DNA of 64,000 nt from positions 310,001 through 374,000 of the forward strand of contig CAWHOY010000008.1 in the NCBI GenBank assembly GCA_963831155.1. The letters are read 5' to 3'. The stretch comes from CAVRXQ01 sp963831155. GTDB lineage: Bacteria > Actinomycetota > Acidimicrobiia > Acidimicrobiales > Bog-793. This document shows positions 1-9,651 of the stretch, in pieces. The stretch's first letter is position 1, and each line of letters opens with the position of its first letter. The notes under the pieces are model-generated. The model was not told where the DNA came from. It searched no databases and saw nothing but the letters and a program-made list of their open reading frames with translations. The translations under genes were made by a program, and so were the position numbers.

Positions 1-724
<724 letters not shown>

Positions 725-727
725 CTC

Positions 728-2014
728 CTACGCCGCTTTCATCGCGATCTGCTCGATCGCGCGGTAGGCAAGCTCAGCGGGGGCGAATTCGTCGCTGCGC
801 AGCGCGTTGGACATGATGCGTAGCAGCCACTCCATCAAGGAGCGCGAATGCATCCCGGTTGAGACGAGGACGCGCATTACGTCGGGCTGGCCGAGAAAGC
901 GCATCGACGCGCTCGCCGTCTTGTAGTAGAGGCCGTAGTTCTTCTGCAGCTTGTGCTCGTACGACTCGAGTGCGCGCAGATCTCCGGTCGCGAGCGCTTC
1001 GCCGACGAAGGCGGCGGCGATCCGCCCCGTTTCGTACCCGTAGGAGATCCCTTCGCCGTTGAACGGGTTGATCGATCCCGACGCGTCGCCGCATAGCAGG
1101 TAATCGGGTCCGTGACGGGGCCCGACGGAGAGCCCCATCGGCAGCCGTCCGCCCGTCGGTTCCGAGAGCGCAGTCGTTGCGTTGAGCCCCCACGACGCCG
1201 GCGCCATCGCGACGAAGGCGTCCATCAGTCGCGTCGTGTTCAATCCCTTCAGCCGCTTCTCGGTCGAGAGCACGCCCACGCCGACGTTCACCCGGCCGTC
1301 GCCGAGGGGGAAGATCCAGCCGTAGCCGGGGATCGACGCGCCGTCGGGATCGTGGAGGTCAAGGTGCGATTCGATCCAGTGCTCGGCATGTCGCGGTGAG
1401 GCGTAGTAGCCGCGCAGCGCCATTCCCTGCGGTACCGACTTGTCGCGCACGGCGCCGAGCGCGCGCCCAAAGCGCGAGTTCGCCCCGTCGGCGACGACGA
1501 GAACCTGCGCTGCGATCTCGCTCTTTTCGCCAGTCGCGCTGTCGCGCACGACAGCGCCAATCGCCGCTCCCCCCGCTTCGGCTTGGGGGCCGAGAGGCGC
1601 GAGCGCTTCGCAGCCCTGTACGACGAGAGCGCCCGCCTTCTCGGCGCGCGACGCCACGAGCGCGTCGAGGTCAAAGCGCGTGATGACGTAGCCGTAGCGA
1701 CCGAATCCGGCGTGTTCGGGCCAGGCGAGATTGAGCTCCTTGCCATAGGCGAGCGCACGCAGGCCGTCGAAGCGGTGGTGGCCAGCGAGCACGTCGGCGA
1801 GTCCCATGTCCTCGAGCTGGCGGACGGCACGCGGTGTCAGCCCGTCGCCACAGGTCTTTTCGCGTGGAAAGTGCTTCTTTTCGACGACGACGACGTCGTA
1901 GCCGGCATCGGCGAGCCAGTAGGCGGCGGCAGATCCCGACGGTCCCGATCCGACGACAAGGACATCACAGCGGGCGGGGGGGCGCGGCGTGCTCTTTTCG
2001 AGAGCCGGGGACAT
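728..2014 (-). CDS. Geranylgeranyl reductase family FAD oxidoreductase, probable menaquinone reductase
   Basis: A 428-residue flavoprotein. The N-terminal Rossmann motif VVGSGPSGSAAAYW (about residues 20-33) binds FAD, CGDGLTPRAV follows near residue 56, and the second FAD motif LLCGDASGSINPFNGEGI lies near residue 308. These define the geranylgeranyl reductase family, which saturates isoprenoid double bonds. In actinobacteria a member of this family often sits directly upstream of nuoA, and mycobacterial MenJ reduces a double bond in the menaquinone side chain. A role in tailoring the quinone used by NDH-1 is therefore likely, but this is inference from context. Start is ATG at 2014. It is divergent from nuoA, with a 110-base gap that must hold both promoters. 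An archaeal-type lipid role or a halogenase-like monooxygenase is less likely. Confidence 0.85.
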   Translation of the reverse strand: MSPALEKSTPRPPARCDVLVVGSGPSGSAAAYWLADAGYDVVVVEKKHFPREKTCGDGLTPRAVRQLEDMGLADVLAGHHRFDGLRALAYGKELNLAWPEHAGFGRYGYVITRFDLDALVASRAEKAGALVVQGCEALAPLGPQAEAGGAAIGAVVRDSATGEKSEIAAQVLVVADGANSRFGRALGAVRDKSVPQGMALRGYYASPRHAEHWIESHLDLHDPDGASIPGYGWIFPLGDGRVNVGVGVLSTEKRLKGLNTTRLMDAFVAMAPASWGLNATTALSEPTGGRLPMGLSVGPRHGPDYLLCGDASGSINPFNGEGISYGYETGRIAAAFVGEALATGDLRALESYEHKLQKNYGLYYKTASASMRFLGQPDVMRVLVSTGMHSRSLMEWLLRIMSNALRSDEFAPAELAYRAIEQIAMKAA

Positions 2015-2124
2015 TTTCGAAGGTTACTTGCCAGACGTCGCGGGACCTCGCTTCGCGACATTGCGAACCGCGCCCAACCGATGTGAATGGATCGCGGGCG
2101 CCGTGGTAGAACCGGCGCGAGCCC

Positions 2125-2580
2125 ATGGGAAGCCTCGACAGCTACCTCCCGATCTTCGTCCTCTTCGTGCTTGCGCTGCTCTTTGCGGGGCTTTCACTCG
2201 CCGCGTCGAGGATCCTCTCGCCGTACCGGCCGAACGCCGCCAAGCAGTCGCCGTACGAATGCGGCATCGTGCCGACCTATGAGCCGCCGCAGCGCTTCCC
2301 GGTCCGCTTCTACCTCGTGGCGATGGTCTTCATCATCTTCGACATCGAGATCATCTTCCTGTTCCCCTGGGCGGTCATCTACAACCAGCTCGGCCGATTC
2401 GGCCTCGTGGAGATACTCGTCTTCGCCGGAGCCGTGATCTTCTCCTTTATCTATCTCGTTGCCGCCGGCGCGCTCGACTGGGGTCCCTTGAAGCGGGTGC
2501 GTCCGCTGCAGCCCTTCGGCGAGCGGACGACGGCCTCCACCGTCGAGCGCATCGGGCCGCGGCGCGACGAGGCGGCGTAG
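2125..2580 (+). CDS. nuoA: NADH-quinone oxidoreductase subunit A
   Basis: The 151-residue membrane subunit of NDH-1 (the ND3 homologue). Three hydrophobic helices are visible (about 8-28, 63-85 and 92-115). The loop after helix 1 carries SPYECGI with conserved Cys46, the ND3 loop that sits close to the quinone site and changes conformation with enzyme state. The polar C-terminal tail (about residues 118-151) is longer than in E. coli. It is the first gene of the nuo operon; the stop at 2580 is followed two bases later by the nuoB start. No strong Shine-Dalgarno is seen in front of ATG 2125. Confidence 0.95.
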   Translation: MGSLDSYLPIFVLFVLALLFAGLSLAASRILSPYRPNAAKQSPYECGIVPTYEPPQRFPVRFYLVAMVFIIFDIEIIFLFPWAVIYNQLGRFGLVEILVFAGAVIFSFIYLVAAGALDWGPLKRVRPLQPFGERTTASTVERIGPRRDEAA

Positions 2581-2582
2581 CG

Positions 2583-3173
2583 ATGGAATACGAGTCCTGG
2601 CAGGGCCTCGAGTCGCTGAGCCACAACGTCCTCACCGGAGCGCTCGAGGAGTTCGTGAAGTGGGCACGGCGCAACTCGATGTGGCCGGCGACCTTCGGTC
2701 TCGCCTGTTGCGCGATCGAGATGATGGCGGCCGGCGCCGCCGAATACGACCTCGCCCGCTTCGGCATGGAGGTGTTCCGACCCTCGCCGCGCCAAGCGGA
2801 CCTGATGATCGTCGCCGGGCGGGTCTCCCAGAAGATGGCCCCAGTGCTGCGCCAGATCTACGACCAGATGATGGAGCCGAAGTGGGTCATCTCGATGGGC
2901 GTTTGCGCGTCGACCGGCGGGATGTTCAACAACTACGCGATCGTCCAGGGCGTCGACGAGATCGTCCCGGTCGACGTTTACGCGCCGGGATGCCCGCCGT
3001 CGCCGTCGATGCTCATCCACGCGATCTTGACCCTGCACGAAAAGGTGCGCACGGGTGAGATCACGCGCCGTCGCCAAAAGCGCGGCGGGGGAGCAGGACT
3101 CGATGTGGCGGCCGACGTGCCCGGTTGGACCCAGCCGCCCCGCAAGCCCGTTCGCCTCGGGACGCCGCGCTGA
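2583..3173 (+). CDS. nuoB: NADH-quinone oxidoreductase subunit B (cluster N2)
   Basis: A 196-residue peripheral-arm subunit that carries the [4Fe-4S] cluster N2, the last electron carrier before menaquinone. The four ligands are visible: tandem Cys42-Cys43 in GLACCAIEMM, Cys108 in SMGVCASTGG and Cys137 in YAPGCPPSP. The Arg/Lys-rich C-terminal tail (from about residue 160) is an extension beyond the conserved core. The stop TGA (3171-3173) shares its last A with the ATG of nuoC, so translation is coupled. Confidence 0.97.
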   Translation: MEYESWQGLESLSHNVLTGALEEFVKWARRNSMWPATFGLACCAIEMMAAGAAEYDLARFGMEVFRPSPRQADLMIVAGRVSQKMAPVLRQIYDQMMEPKWVISMGVCASTGGMFNNYAIVQGVDEIVPVDVYAPGCPPSPSMLIHAILTLHEKVRTGEITRRRQKRGGGAGLDVAADVPGWTQPPRKPVRLGTPR

Positions 3174-3703
3174 TGAACGAGACCCCGACCTCCGAGGTCG
3201 CGCCGCGCCGCCGCGTCGCCGACGACGTCACGGCGCTGGCCAACGTTCCGTTTCTGGACTCGTTCGGCGACGAGGTCTACTTTCCCTCACGCGCCGAGTA
3301 CGTCGACGTCGCGACGGCGCTGCGTGACGCCGGCTTTGTTACGTGCACCGATCTGTGCGGCGTCGACTACCTGACCTTCCCGCGCCGGGAACTTCCAGAA
3401 GCGGTCGAACCGACGCGCTTCGAGCTCGTCGTCGTTCTGCGCTCGCTCGACCCGTCTCGTGTCGTTCGTCTGCGCGTGCTGCTCGCCGAGGACGACTTGA
3501 CGTGTCCAACGCTTTTCGGCCTCTACCCGGGCAGCGAGAACATGGAGCGCGAGGCCTACGACATGTTCGGCATCCGCTTTTCGGGTCACCCCGATCCGAC
3601 GAGGATCTTGATGCCCGAGGACTGGGAGGGCCACCCCTTGCGGCGCGATTACGGCGTCGGCCGGGTGCCGGTCCAGTTCAAGGGCGCGCCGGCACCGCGA
3701 TGA
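3173..3703 (+). CDS. nuoC: NADH-quinone oxidoreductase subunit C
   Basis: A 176-residue 30-kDa subunit of the peripheral arm that packs against NuoD and supports the quinone-binding module. The family signature EREAYDMFGIRFSGHP lies near residues 122-137, followed by RILMPEDWEGHPLRRDY. The start is set at ATG 3173, which overlaps the nuoB stop (TGATG). A TTG further upstream at 3125 would give a longer product, but the coupled ATG fits the rest of the operon. NuoC and NuoD are separate here, not fused as in E. coli. Confidence 0.95.
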   Translation: MNETPTSEVAPRRRVADDVTALANVPFLDSFGDEVYFPSRAEYVDVATALRDAGFVTCTDLCGVDYLTFPRRELPEAVEPTRFELVVVLRSLDPSRVVRLRVLLAEDDLTCPTLFGLYPGSENMEREAYDMFGIRFSGHPDPTRILMPEDWEGHPLRRDYGVGRVPVQFKGAPAPR

Positions 3704-5082
3704 CAAAGGACACCGAAAAGACCCCCGTCGCGACGCCCGGCGCCCTCCGTTCCGCGGTCGCCGAGCGCTTGTCTGCCGAGACCTCCGAGGGGCGCCAGGA
3801 GCTCCAGCCCGAGCTTTCGACGGGGGTCGTCGAGCGCGCCATCGAACACGGTGGCGTGCTCCGTCTGCCGGAATCCCAAACCCTCGACCCGGGGTCGAAC
3901 GACGTCGTCTTCGGTGACGACGAGACGATGATCCTCAACGTCGGGCCCCAGCACCCATCGACCCACGGGGTCTTGCGGATGATGGTCGAGCTGCAAGGCG
4001 AGACAGTGCTCCGTTCGAAACCGGTGATCGGCTACCTCCACACCGGCATGGAGAAGACCGGCGAAGGCCTCACCTATGTCCAGGGCGCGACGAACGTCAC
4101 GCGCATGGATTACCTCTCGCCGCTTTTCAACGAGCTCGTCTACTCGCTCGCCGTGGAAAAGCTCTTGGAGGTCGAGATCCCGCCGCGGGCGACCTGGATC
4201 CGCATGCTGATGACCGAGCTCAACCGCATTTCGAGCCACGTCATGTGGGCGGCGACGAACGGGCTGGATCTCGCCTCGACGACGATGATGATCTTCGGCT
4301 TCCGCGAGCGCGACCTCGTGTTGCAGTTCTTCGAGAAAGTCACAGGTCTGCGGATGAACCACAACTACATCCGACCAGGCGGCGTCGCGGCCGAACTCCC
4401 CGATGGCTGGGAGGACGACGTCGAAGTCGTCATCGACACGGTCGGCGCGCGGCTTTCTGACTACGACGAGCTGCTCACCGGACAGCCGATCTTCCGCGAA
4501 CGCACCGAGGGCGTCGGCATTATCAGCGCCGAGGCGCTCATCGCGCTCTCGGCCACGGGGCCAGTGCTGCGTGCCTCGGGAGTTGACTACGACGTCCGGC
4601 GCGCGCATCCCTATCTCGCCTACGACGAAGTCGACTTCGACGTCGTCGTCGGCACCGTCGGCGACGCCTTCGACCGCTACGCAGTGCGCCTCAACGAGGT
4701 CCGCGAATCGATCAAGATCGTCCGCCAGATCCTCGAAAAGATGCCGTCCGGCGACTACCGCGTGCAGGACAAAAAAGTCACCCCGCCGCCACGCGCCCGC
4801 ATCGACGAGTCGATGGAAGCGCTCATCCACCACTTCAAGTTGTTTACCTCCGGCATCGAGCCGCCGGCGGGGGAGACCTACGTCGCCGTGGAGTCGCCGC
4901 GCGGCGAGCTCGGCTGCTACCTCGTATCGGACGGAACGAACCACCCGATGCGGATGCACATCAGGGCGCCGAGCTTTGTGAACTTGCAGTCGGTTCCACC
5001 GATGCTCGCCGGTGGGCTGATCGCGGACATGATCGCGATCTTGTCGTCGGTCGATCCGATCCTTGGAGAGGTCGATCGCTGA
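3700..5082 (+). CDS. nuoD: NADH-quinone oxidoreductase subunit D
   Basis: The 460-residue 49-kDa subunit of NDH-1, related to the large subunit of NiFe hydrogenase, which forms the quinone cavity with NuoB. Key segments are NVGPQHPSTHGVLR, with the His that contacts quinone, and GYLHTGMEKTGE. The C-terminal block with GELGCYLVSDG and RAPSFVNLQ is also present. The first 75 residues or so are a hydrophilic extension before the conserved core. ATG 3700 overlaps the nuoC stop as ATGA; the same frame is open much further upstream, but that stretch only reads through nuoC out of frame. The stop TGA shares a base with the nuoE start. Confidence 0.96.
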   Translation: MTKDTEKTPVATPGALRSAVAERLSAETSEGRQELQPELSTGVVERAIEHGGVLRLPESQTLDPGSNDVVFGDDETMILNVGPQHPSTHGVLRMMVELQGETVLRSKPVIGYLHTGMEKTGEGLTYVQGATNVTRMDYLSPLFNELVYSLAVEKLLEVEIPPRATWIRMLMTELNRISSHVMWAATNGLDLASTTMMIFGFRERDLVLQFFEKVTGLRMNHNYIRPGGVAAELPDGWEDDVEVVIDTVGARLSDYDELLTGQPIFRERTEGVGIISAEALIALSATGPVLRASGVDYDVRRAHPYLAYDEVDFDVVVGTVGDAFDRYAVRLNEVRESIKIVRQILEKMPSGDYRVQDKKVTPPPRARIDESMEALIHHFKLFTSGIEPPAGETYVAVESPRGELGCYLVSDGTNHPMRMHIRAPSFVNLQSVPPMLAGGLIADMIAILSSVDPILGEVDR

Positions 5083-5660
5083 TGCGGCACTTCGACGCGC
5101 GCAACCGCGAACGGGCCGAGGCCACCGTCGCGTTGTACCCCCAGAAGCGTTCGGCGCTGATCCCGCTCTGCCACCTCGCGCAGGCCCAGGACGGGTACCT
5201 GACCCGCGAGGCGATGGAAGAGATCGGCCAGCTCTGCGGTGTGAGCCCGGCAGAGGTGTACGGCACGGCGACCTTCTACGACATGCTCTTCACTGAACCG
5301 GTCGGTACCCACGTCATCGCGATCTGCACGAACATCGCCTGCCTGCTCGACGGCGCGTACGAGCTGCTGGAGCACGCGCAAGAAACGCTCGGCATCCACG
5401 TCGGACAGACGACCGGCGATGGTGAGTTCACCTTGGAAGAAGCCGAGTGCCTGGCCGGATGTGACCTCGCCCCGTGCGTGCAGGTGAACCACCGCTTCGT
5501 CGGGCCGCTCGACGCCGACGGATTCGACTCCTTGATCCACGATCTGCGCGATGGCCGACGCAACAATGAAATCCCGCGCCACGGCGTGCTTTGTCGTGTC
5601 GAGCGCACGGTCGCGCTGCCGGGGACCGCAGAGTCACCCAAAAAGCGCCAGAGGCGATGA
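5082..5660 (+). CDS. nuoE: NADH-quinone oxidoreductase subunit E ([2Fe-2S] N1a)
   Basis: A 192-residue thioredoxin-fold subunit of the NADH dehydrogenase module. The [2Fe-2S] ligands are Cys82 and Cys87 (CTNIAC) and Cys123 and Cys127 (ECLAGC). An additional Cys132 follows. The helical N-terminal part includes CHLAQAQDGYL and YGTATFYDM, typical of the family. The C-terminal 45 residues are basic and not conserved. It is coupled on both sides: its ATG overlaps the nuoD stop, and its stop overlaps the nuoF ATG. Confidence 0.95.
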   Translation: MRHFDARNRERAEATVALYPQKRSALIPLCHLAQAQDGYLTREAMEEIGQLCGVSPAEVYGTATFYDMLFTEPVGTHVIAICTNIACLLDGAYELLEHAQETLGIHVGQTTGDGEFTLEEAECLAGCDLAPCVQVNHRFVGPLDADGFDSLIHDLRDGRRNNEIPRHGVLCRVERTVALPGTAESPKKRQRR

Positions 5661-6985
5661 TTAGCTCCGCGCCGCGCATCGTGACAAAGCGAGTCGGCGA
5701 TAAAGAGTCGTACACGCTCGACGGCTACTTGAGGACCGGTGGGTACGACGGGCTGAAGCGCGCGCTCGGGATGACGCGCGAGCAGGTGCACGACGAGGTG
5801 AACACGGCGAGCCTGCTCGGTCGCGGCGGCGCCGGCTTTCCCGCCGGACGGAAGTGGTCGATGGTGCGGCCGGCCGATGTGACGTACCTCGTCGTGAACG
5901 GCGACGAGTCCGAGCCGGCGACTTTCAAGGACCACCTGCTCATCGAGCACGATCCGCACCAGATCATCGAGGGCACGGCGATCGCGGCGTATTCGCTCGG
6001 CGTCACGCGGGCCTTCATCTTCTGCCGCGGCGAGTTCGCGCTCGGGCTCGAACGTCTCCAACAAGCTTGCAACGAGGCCTACGAGTACGGCGCTCTCGGA
6101 AAGAGCGTCTTCGGTTCTGATTTCTCGGTCGACATCGTCATCCACCCCGGGGCGGGCGCGTACATCTGCGGCGAGGAGACGGCGCTTTTGGAGAGCCTCG
6201 AGGGAAAACGCGGCTTTCCGCGCATCAAGCCCCCCTATTTCCCGGCGGCGATCGGTCTTTACGGCGAGCCGACGGTCGTGAACAACGTCGAGACCGTCTC
6301 GGCTTTGCCGTGGATCGTGCTGAACGGCGGTGCGGCGTTCGCGGCGCTCGGCGAGGGCGCATCAACGGGCACGCGGGTCTTCGCCTTGTCGGGCCGTGTT
6401 GAGCGTCCGGGTTGGTACGAGATCGAGATGTCGAAGACCACCTTTCGCGATCTCATCTTCGACCCGTCTCTCGGTGGTGGGATCCGGGATGGGCGTGAAC
6501 TAAAGGCGTTCATCCCGGGCGGAGTCTCAGCGCCGTGGTTCGGTCCCGACCACGTCGACCTCGGCCTCGATCAGGACGCCGTCGGCAAGGCCGGGTCGAT
6601 GCTCGGCTCCGGATCGGTCGTCGTGATGGACGACACGACCTGTGTGGTGCGCGCCGCTTGGCGCATCACGCGCTTTTTCCACCGGGAGTCCTGCGGTCAG
6701 TGCACGCCGTGTCGCGAAGGTGGCCAATGGCTGGAAAAGATCCTGCGCCGCATCGAATCGGGCGACGGGCGCAAACAAGACGTCGATCTGTTGATGGACA
6801 TTTCCGACAACATCTCGCCAGGAGTCAGCTGGCCGCCGCAGCAGACGACAATCTGCGTCCTCGGGCCCTCCATCCCTTCGTCGATCGCCTCGGCGATCCG
6901 GATGTTCCCCGAGGAGATCTCCGATCACATCGACCACGGCGGCTGTCCCTTCGCCCGCGCCGACGCGACCGTGGGGGCGCAGTGA
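5657..6985 (+). CDS. nuoF: NADH-quinone oxidoreductase subunit F (NADH- and FMN-binding)
   Basis: The 442-residue catalytic entry subunit of NDH-1: it oxidises NADH, passes electrons to FMN and then to cluster N3. The FMN/NADH motif GRGGAGFPAGRKWS is at about residues 55-68. It is followed by NGDESEPATFKDH and the glycine-rich GAGAYICGEETALLESLEG. The [4Fe-4S] ligands are in ESCGQCTPCREG (three Cys) and TTICVLG. ATG 5657 overlaps the nuoE stop; an upstream in-frame start would lie inside nuoE. The stop overlaps the GTG of nuoG (GTGA). Confidence 0.96.
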   Translation: MISSAPRIVTKRVGDKESYTLDGYLRTGGYDGLKRALGMTREQVHDEVNTASLLGRGGAGFPAGRKWSMVRPADVTYLVVNGDESEPATFKDHLLIEHDPHQIIEGTAIAAYSLGVTRAFIFCRGEFALGLERLQQACNEAYEYGALGKSVFGSDFSVDIVIHPGAGAYICGEETALLESLEGKRGFPRIKPPYFPAAIGLYGEPTVVNNVETVSALPWIVLNGGAAFAALGEGASTGTRVFALSGRVERPGWYEIEMSKTTFRDLIFDPSLGGGIRDGRELKAFIPGGVSAPWFGPDHVDLGLDQDAVGKAGSMLGSGSVVVMDDTTCVVRAAWRITRFFHRESCGQCTPCREGGQWLEKILRRIESGDGRKQDVDLLMDISDNISPGVSWPPQQTTICVLGPSIPSSIASAIRMFPEEISDHIDHGGCPFARADATVGAQ

Positions 6986-9651
6986 CGACCGAGACGAAAG
7001 AAACGGTCACCCTGACGATCGACGGGCGCCAAGTCGAGGCGCGACCTGACGAGCTGATCATCGAGGCGGCCGAGCGGTTCGGCGTCTATATCCCGCGCTT
7101 TTGTTACCACCCGCGCATGTCTCCAGTCGGAATGTGTCGGATGTGCCTCGTCGAAGTGTCGGGGCCGCGCGGCTTTTCGCTTCAGCCGGCGTGTTTTTTC
7201 ACGGTGCAGGACGGCCAGGAGATCCGCACCGAAACCGAGAAGGCGCGCAAGGCCCAAGAAGGAGTGCTCGAGTTCCTGCTCGTCAACCACCCGCTCGACT
7301 GCCCGGTCTGCGACAAGGGTGGCGAATGCCCCTTGCAGGACCAGGCGCTGGCCCACGGGCCAGGTGAGAGTCGCTTCGTCGAGGAGAAGCGCCACTTCGC
7401 GAAGCCGATCGAGATCGGACCGCTCGTGCTGTTGGACCGCGAGCGCTGCATCCAGTGCGCGCGATGCACGCGCTTTTCCGAGGAAGTCGCGGGCGACGCG
7501 ATGATCAACCTCGCCTTCCGGGCAGACGGAGTCGAGGTCGCGACGTTCCCCGACTCACCGTTCGCGTCGTACTTCGCCGGCAACACGATCCAGATCTGTC
7601 CCGTCGGCGCGCTGACGTCGCCGGCGTACCGGTTCCGGTCGCGGCCCTGGGACCTGGAACAGGTCGAGACGACGTGCACGAGCTGCGCCGTCGGTTGTCG
7701 GATGGTCGCCCAGTCGTCTGCCGGACAGATCGTGCGACACCTCGGCATCGACTCGGATCCCGTGAACCAGTCTTGGCTGTGCGAAAAAGGTCGATACGGC
7801 TTCGAGGCCGTCTACTCGCAGAGACGGTACTCCGAACCGCTCGTTCATCGCGAGGACGCCTTCGTGCCGACGACTTGGCACGCGGCCCTGGAAGAGGTCG
7901 CCGCGTCGGTGCGCGACGCAATCGAGCGATCAGGTCCGGAATCGGTCGGTGTCATTGGTGGCGCCCGCCTTTCGAACGAGGACGCGTACGTGTGGGCGCG
8001 GCTTATGAAGTCAGTCGTACGAACTGACTCGGTCGACGCGCAGGTCGGAGACGGCCTCCCGGCAGAGGTCATCGCCGGGCTTCCGCACGCCACGATCGAC
8101 GACGCGACGAAGGCGCGCGTGGTCGTCACATTGACCGGCGACCTCCGCGAGGAGCTCCCGATCTTGTATTTGCGTTTAAAGCTCGCCGCCGAACAGGGGC
8201 TGAAGATCATCGAGTGCACCCCGGCGCCGACGTCGCTCAGTGCCTACGCCGCGGAGACGATCGACTATCTGCCCGGCGAGTCGGCAGCCCTCGTCGCCGC
8301 GCTGCTGGACGGGACCACCTTCGCTCCGGCGCGCGTCGATCAGGACGCGTTGAAGCGAGCGCGCGGACTCATCGACGGCGACGGAGAAGGTGTCGTCGTC
8401 GTTGTCGGACGCCCGACGCTTTCCGAGCCAGGCGCCACCGCGGCGAACGCAGCCGCGCTGTTCGCCCGCTCGCTTCCAAGGGCGCGCTTTCTCGTCGCGC
8501 TGCGGCGTGCGAACACGCACGGCGCGATCGACATGGGGCTCGCTCCGGGGTTGTTACCCGGGCGCGTCGGCCTCGAAGAGGCGCGTGAGTGGTACCTCGA
8601 GAGCTGGGGCGCCCTACCCGTCGGCCGCGGGCGCGACACCGCCGGCATCTTGCGGGCTGCCGTCGACGGCGAGATCTCGACGCTCGTGTTGTTGGGCGCC
8701 GATCCGCTGTCGGACTTCCCGGATCGGTCACTCGCTCGCGCCGCGCTCGAGCAATGTCGTCGCGTCGTCTTTGTCGGCACGCACCAAAACCCGTCCGCGG
8801 AGCTCGCCCACGTCATCTTGCCGGTAGCGGGCGACGCCGAGCGGGGAGGGACGACGACGAACCTCGAAGGGAGGGTGACGCGCCTCGCGCCAAAAGTCGT
8901 TCCGCCCGGGGTCGCGTGGCCGGCGTGGTCGGTCGCCGCCGAGCTTGCACGGAGACTCGGCGCAGCGTTCGAGTACGAGGGCGTTGACGCGATCTCGGAC
9001 GAGATCGCCAAGCTTGCGCCCGCCTACAAAGGCATCGATGCAGCCGTGCTTGGCGCGCCGACCCGCAGGGACGGCGCCGTCGTGCCGCTCGACGCGACGA
9101 GAGTCTCGATCGTCGCCAGCAGACCGCGCCCGATCGACCCGATGGCGACGCCGGGGATCTTGTCAACCGAGTCCCAGGGCGCGCCGTTGTCAACGGGGCG
9201 CGGCTATCCGCTCGGCTGGACAGAGCCGATCGCCTCCAACGGCGCGCATCCGACCGACGTGCTGGCGCTCGTCGCGTTCCCTTCGGGTGACGCCGCCGCG
9301 CCGCATCCCCCGGCGCCACCCCCGAACCATGCGTTGCGGCTGTTGGTCAAGCGGTCGTTGTTCGACCGGGGCACGCTCTCAGAAGCGAGCCCGTCGTTCA
9401 CGCGCCTCGTCCCGGCGCCGGCTTTCCATGTCCACCCCGACATCCTCAAGGCGATCGGCGTCGAAGCGGGCGCCGAGATACTCGTGCGGTCCGAGGCGGG
9501 GCTGATCACCGCCTCGATTGCGGTCGACCCCTCGCTCTCGCTGTACGTCGGCGCCATCACCGCCAACCTCGGCGCGCCGGGCGAGCCGTTTGCACTTGCG
9601 CTCATCGACGGCAACCTCGGGGCGACCGACGTGACGGTGGAGACGATCTGA
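6982..9651 (+). CDS. nuoG: NADH-quinone oxidoreductase subunit G
   Basis: An 889-residue iron-sulfur subunit. The N-terminal ferredoxin domain has [2Fe-2S] ligands Cys41, Cys52, Cys55 and Cys71. A His/Cys-ligated cluster follows in HPLDCPVCDKGGECPLQ, then CIQCARCTRF, and the molybdopterin-oxidoreductase-like domain opens with CTSCAVGCRM, which may hold the extra N7-type cluster. The large C-terminal part resembles formate dehydrogenase/NapA-type folds but has no sign of a bound molybdenum cofactor, as is usual for NuoG. Start GTG 6982 overlaps the nuoF stop. Length is near the usual 800-900 residues. Confidence 0.96.
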   Translation: MTTETKETVTLTIDGRQVEARPDELIIEAAERFGVYIPRFCYHPRMSPVGMCRMCLVEVSGPRGFSLQPACFFTVQDGQEIRTETEKARKAQEGVLEFLLVNHPLDCPVCDKGGECPLQDQALAHGPGESRFVEEKRHFAKPIEIGPLVLLDRERCIQCARCTRFSEEVAGDAMINLAFRADGVEVATFPDSPFASYFAGNTIQICPVGALTSPAYRFRSRPWDLEQVETTCTSCAVGCRMVAQSSAGQIVRHLGIDSDPVNQSWLCEKGRYGFEAVYSQRRYSEPLVHREDAFVPTTWHAALEEVAASVRDAIERSGPESVGVIGGARLSNEDAYVWARLMKSVVRTDSVDAQVGDGLPAEVIAGLPHATIDDATKARVVVTLTGDLREELPILYLRLKLAAEQGLKIIECTPAPTSLSAYAAETIDYLPGESAALVAALLDGTTFAPARVDQDALKRARGLIDGDGEGVVVVVGRPTLSEPGATAANAAALFARSLPRARFLVALRRANTHGAIDMGLAPGLLPGRVGLEEAREWYLESWGALPVGRGRDTAGILRAAVDGEISTLVLLGADPLSDFPDRSLARAALEQCRRVVFVGTHQNPSAELAHVILPVAGDAERGGTTTNLEGRVTRLAPKVVPPGVAWPAWSVAAELARRLGAAFEYEGVDAISDEIAKLAPAYKGIDAAVLGAPTRRDGAVVPLDATRVSIVASRPRPIDPMATPGILSTESQGAPLSTGRGYPLGWTEPIASNGAHPTDVLALVAFPSGDAAAPHPPAPPPNHALRLLVKRSLFDRGTLSEASPSFTRLVPAPAFHVHPDILKAIGVEAGAEILVRSEAGLITASIAVDPSLSLYVGAITANLGAPGEPFALALIDGNLGATDVTVETI

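Noticed and set aside
774..1193. Minus-strand and plus-strand small frames inside the reductase gene
   Set aside because: Shadows of a well-supported flavoprotein gene; Arg-rich and without motifs.
3343..3699. A long N-terminal extension of nuoD
   Set aside because: The extension lies inside nuoC in another frame; ATG 3700 overlapping the nuoC stop fits the coupled operon.
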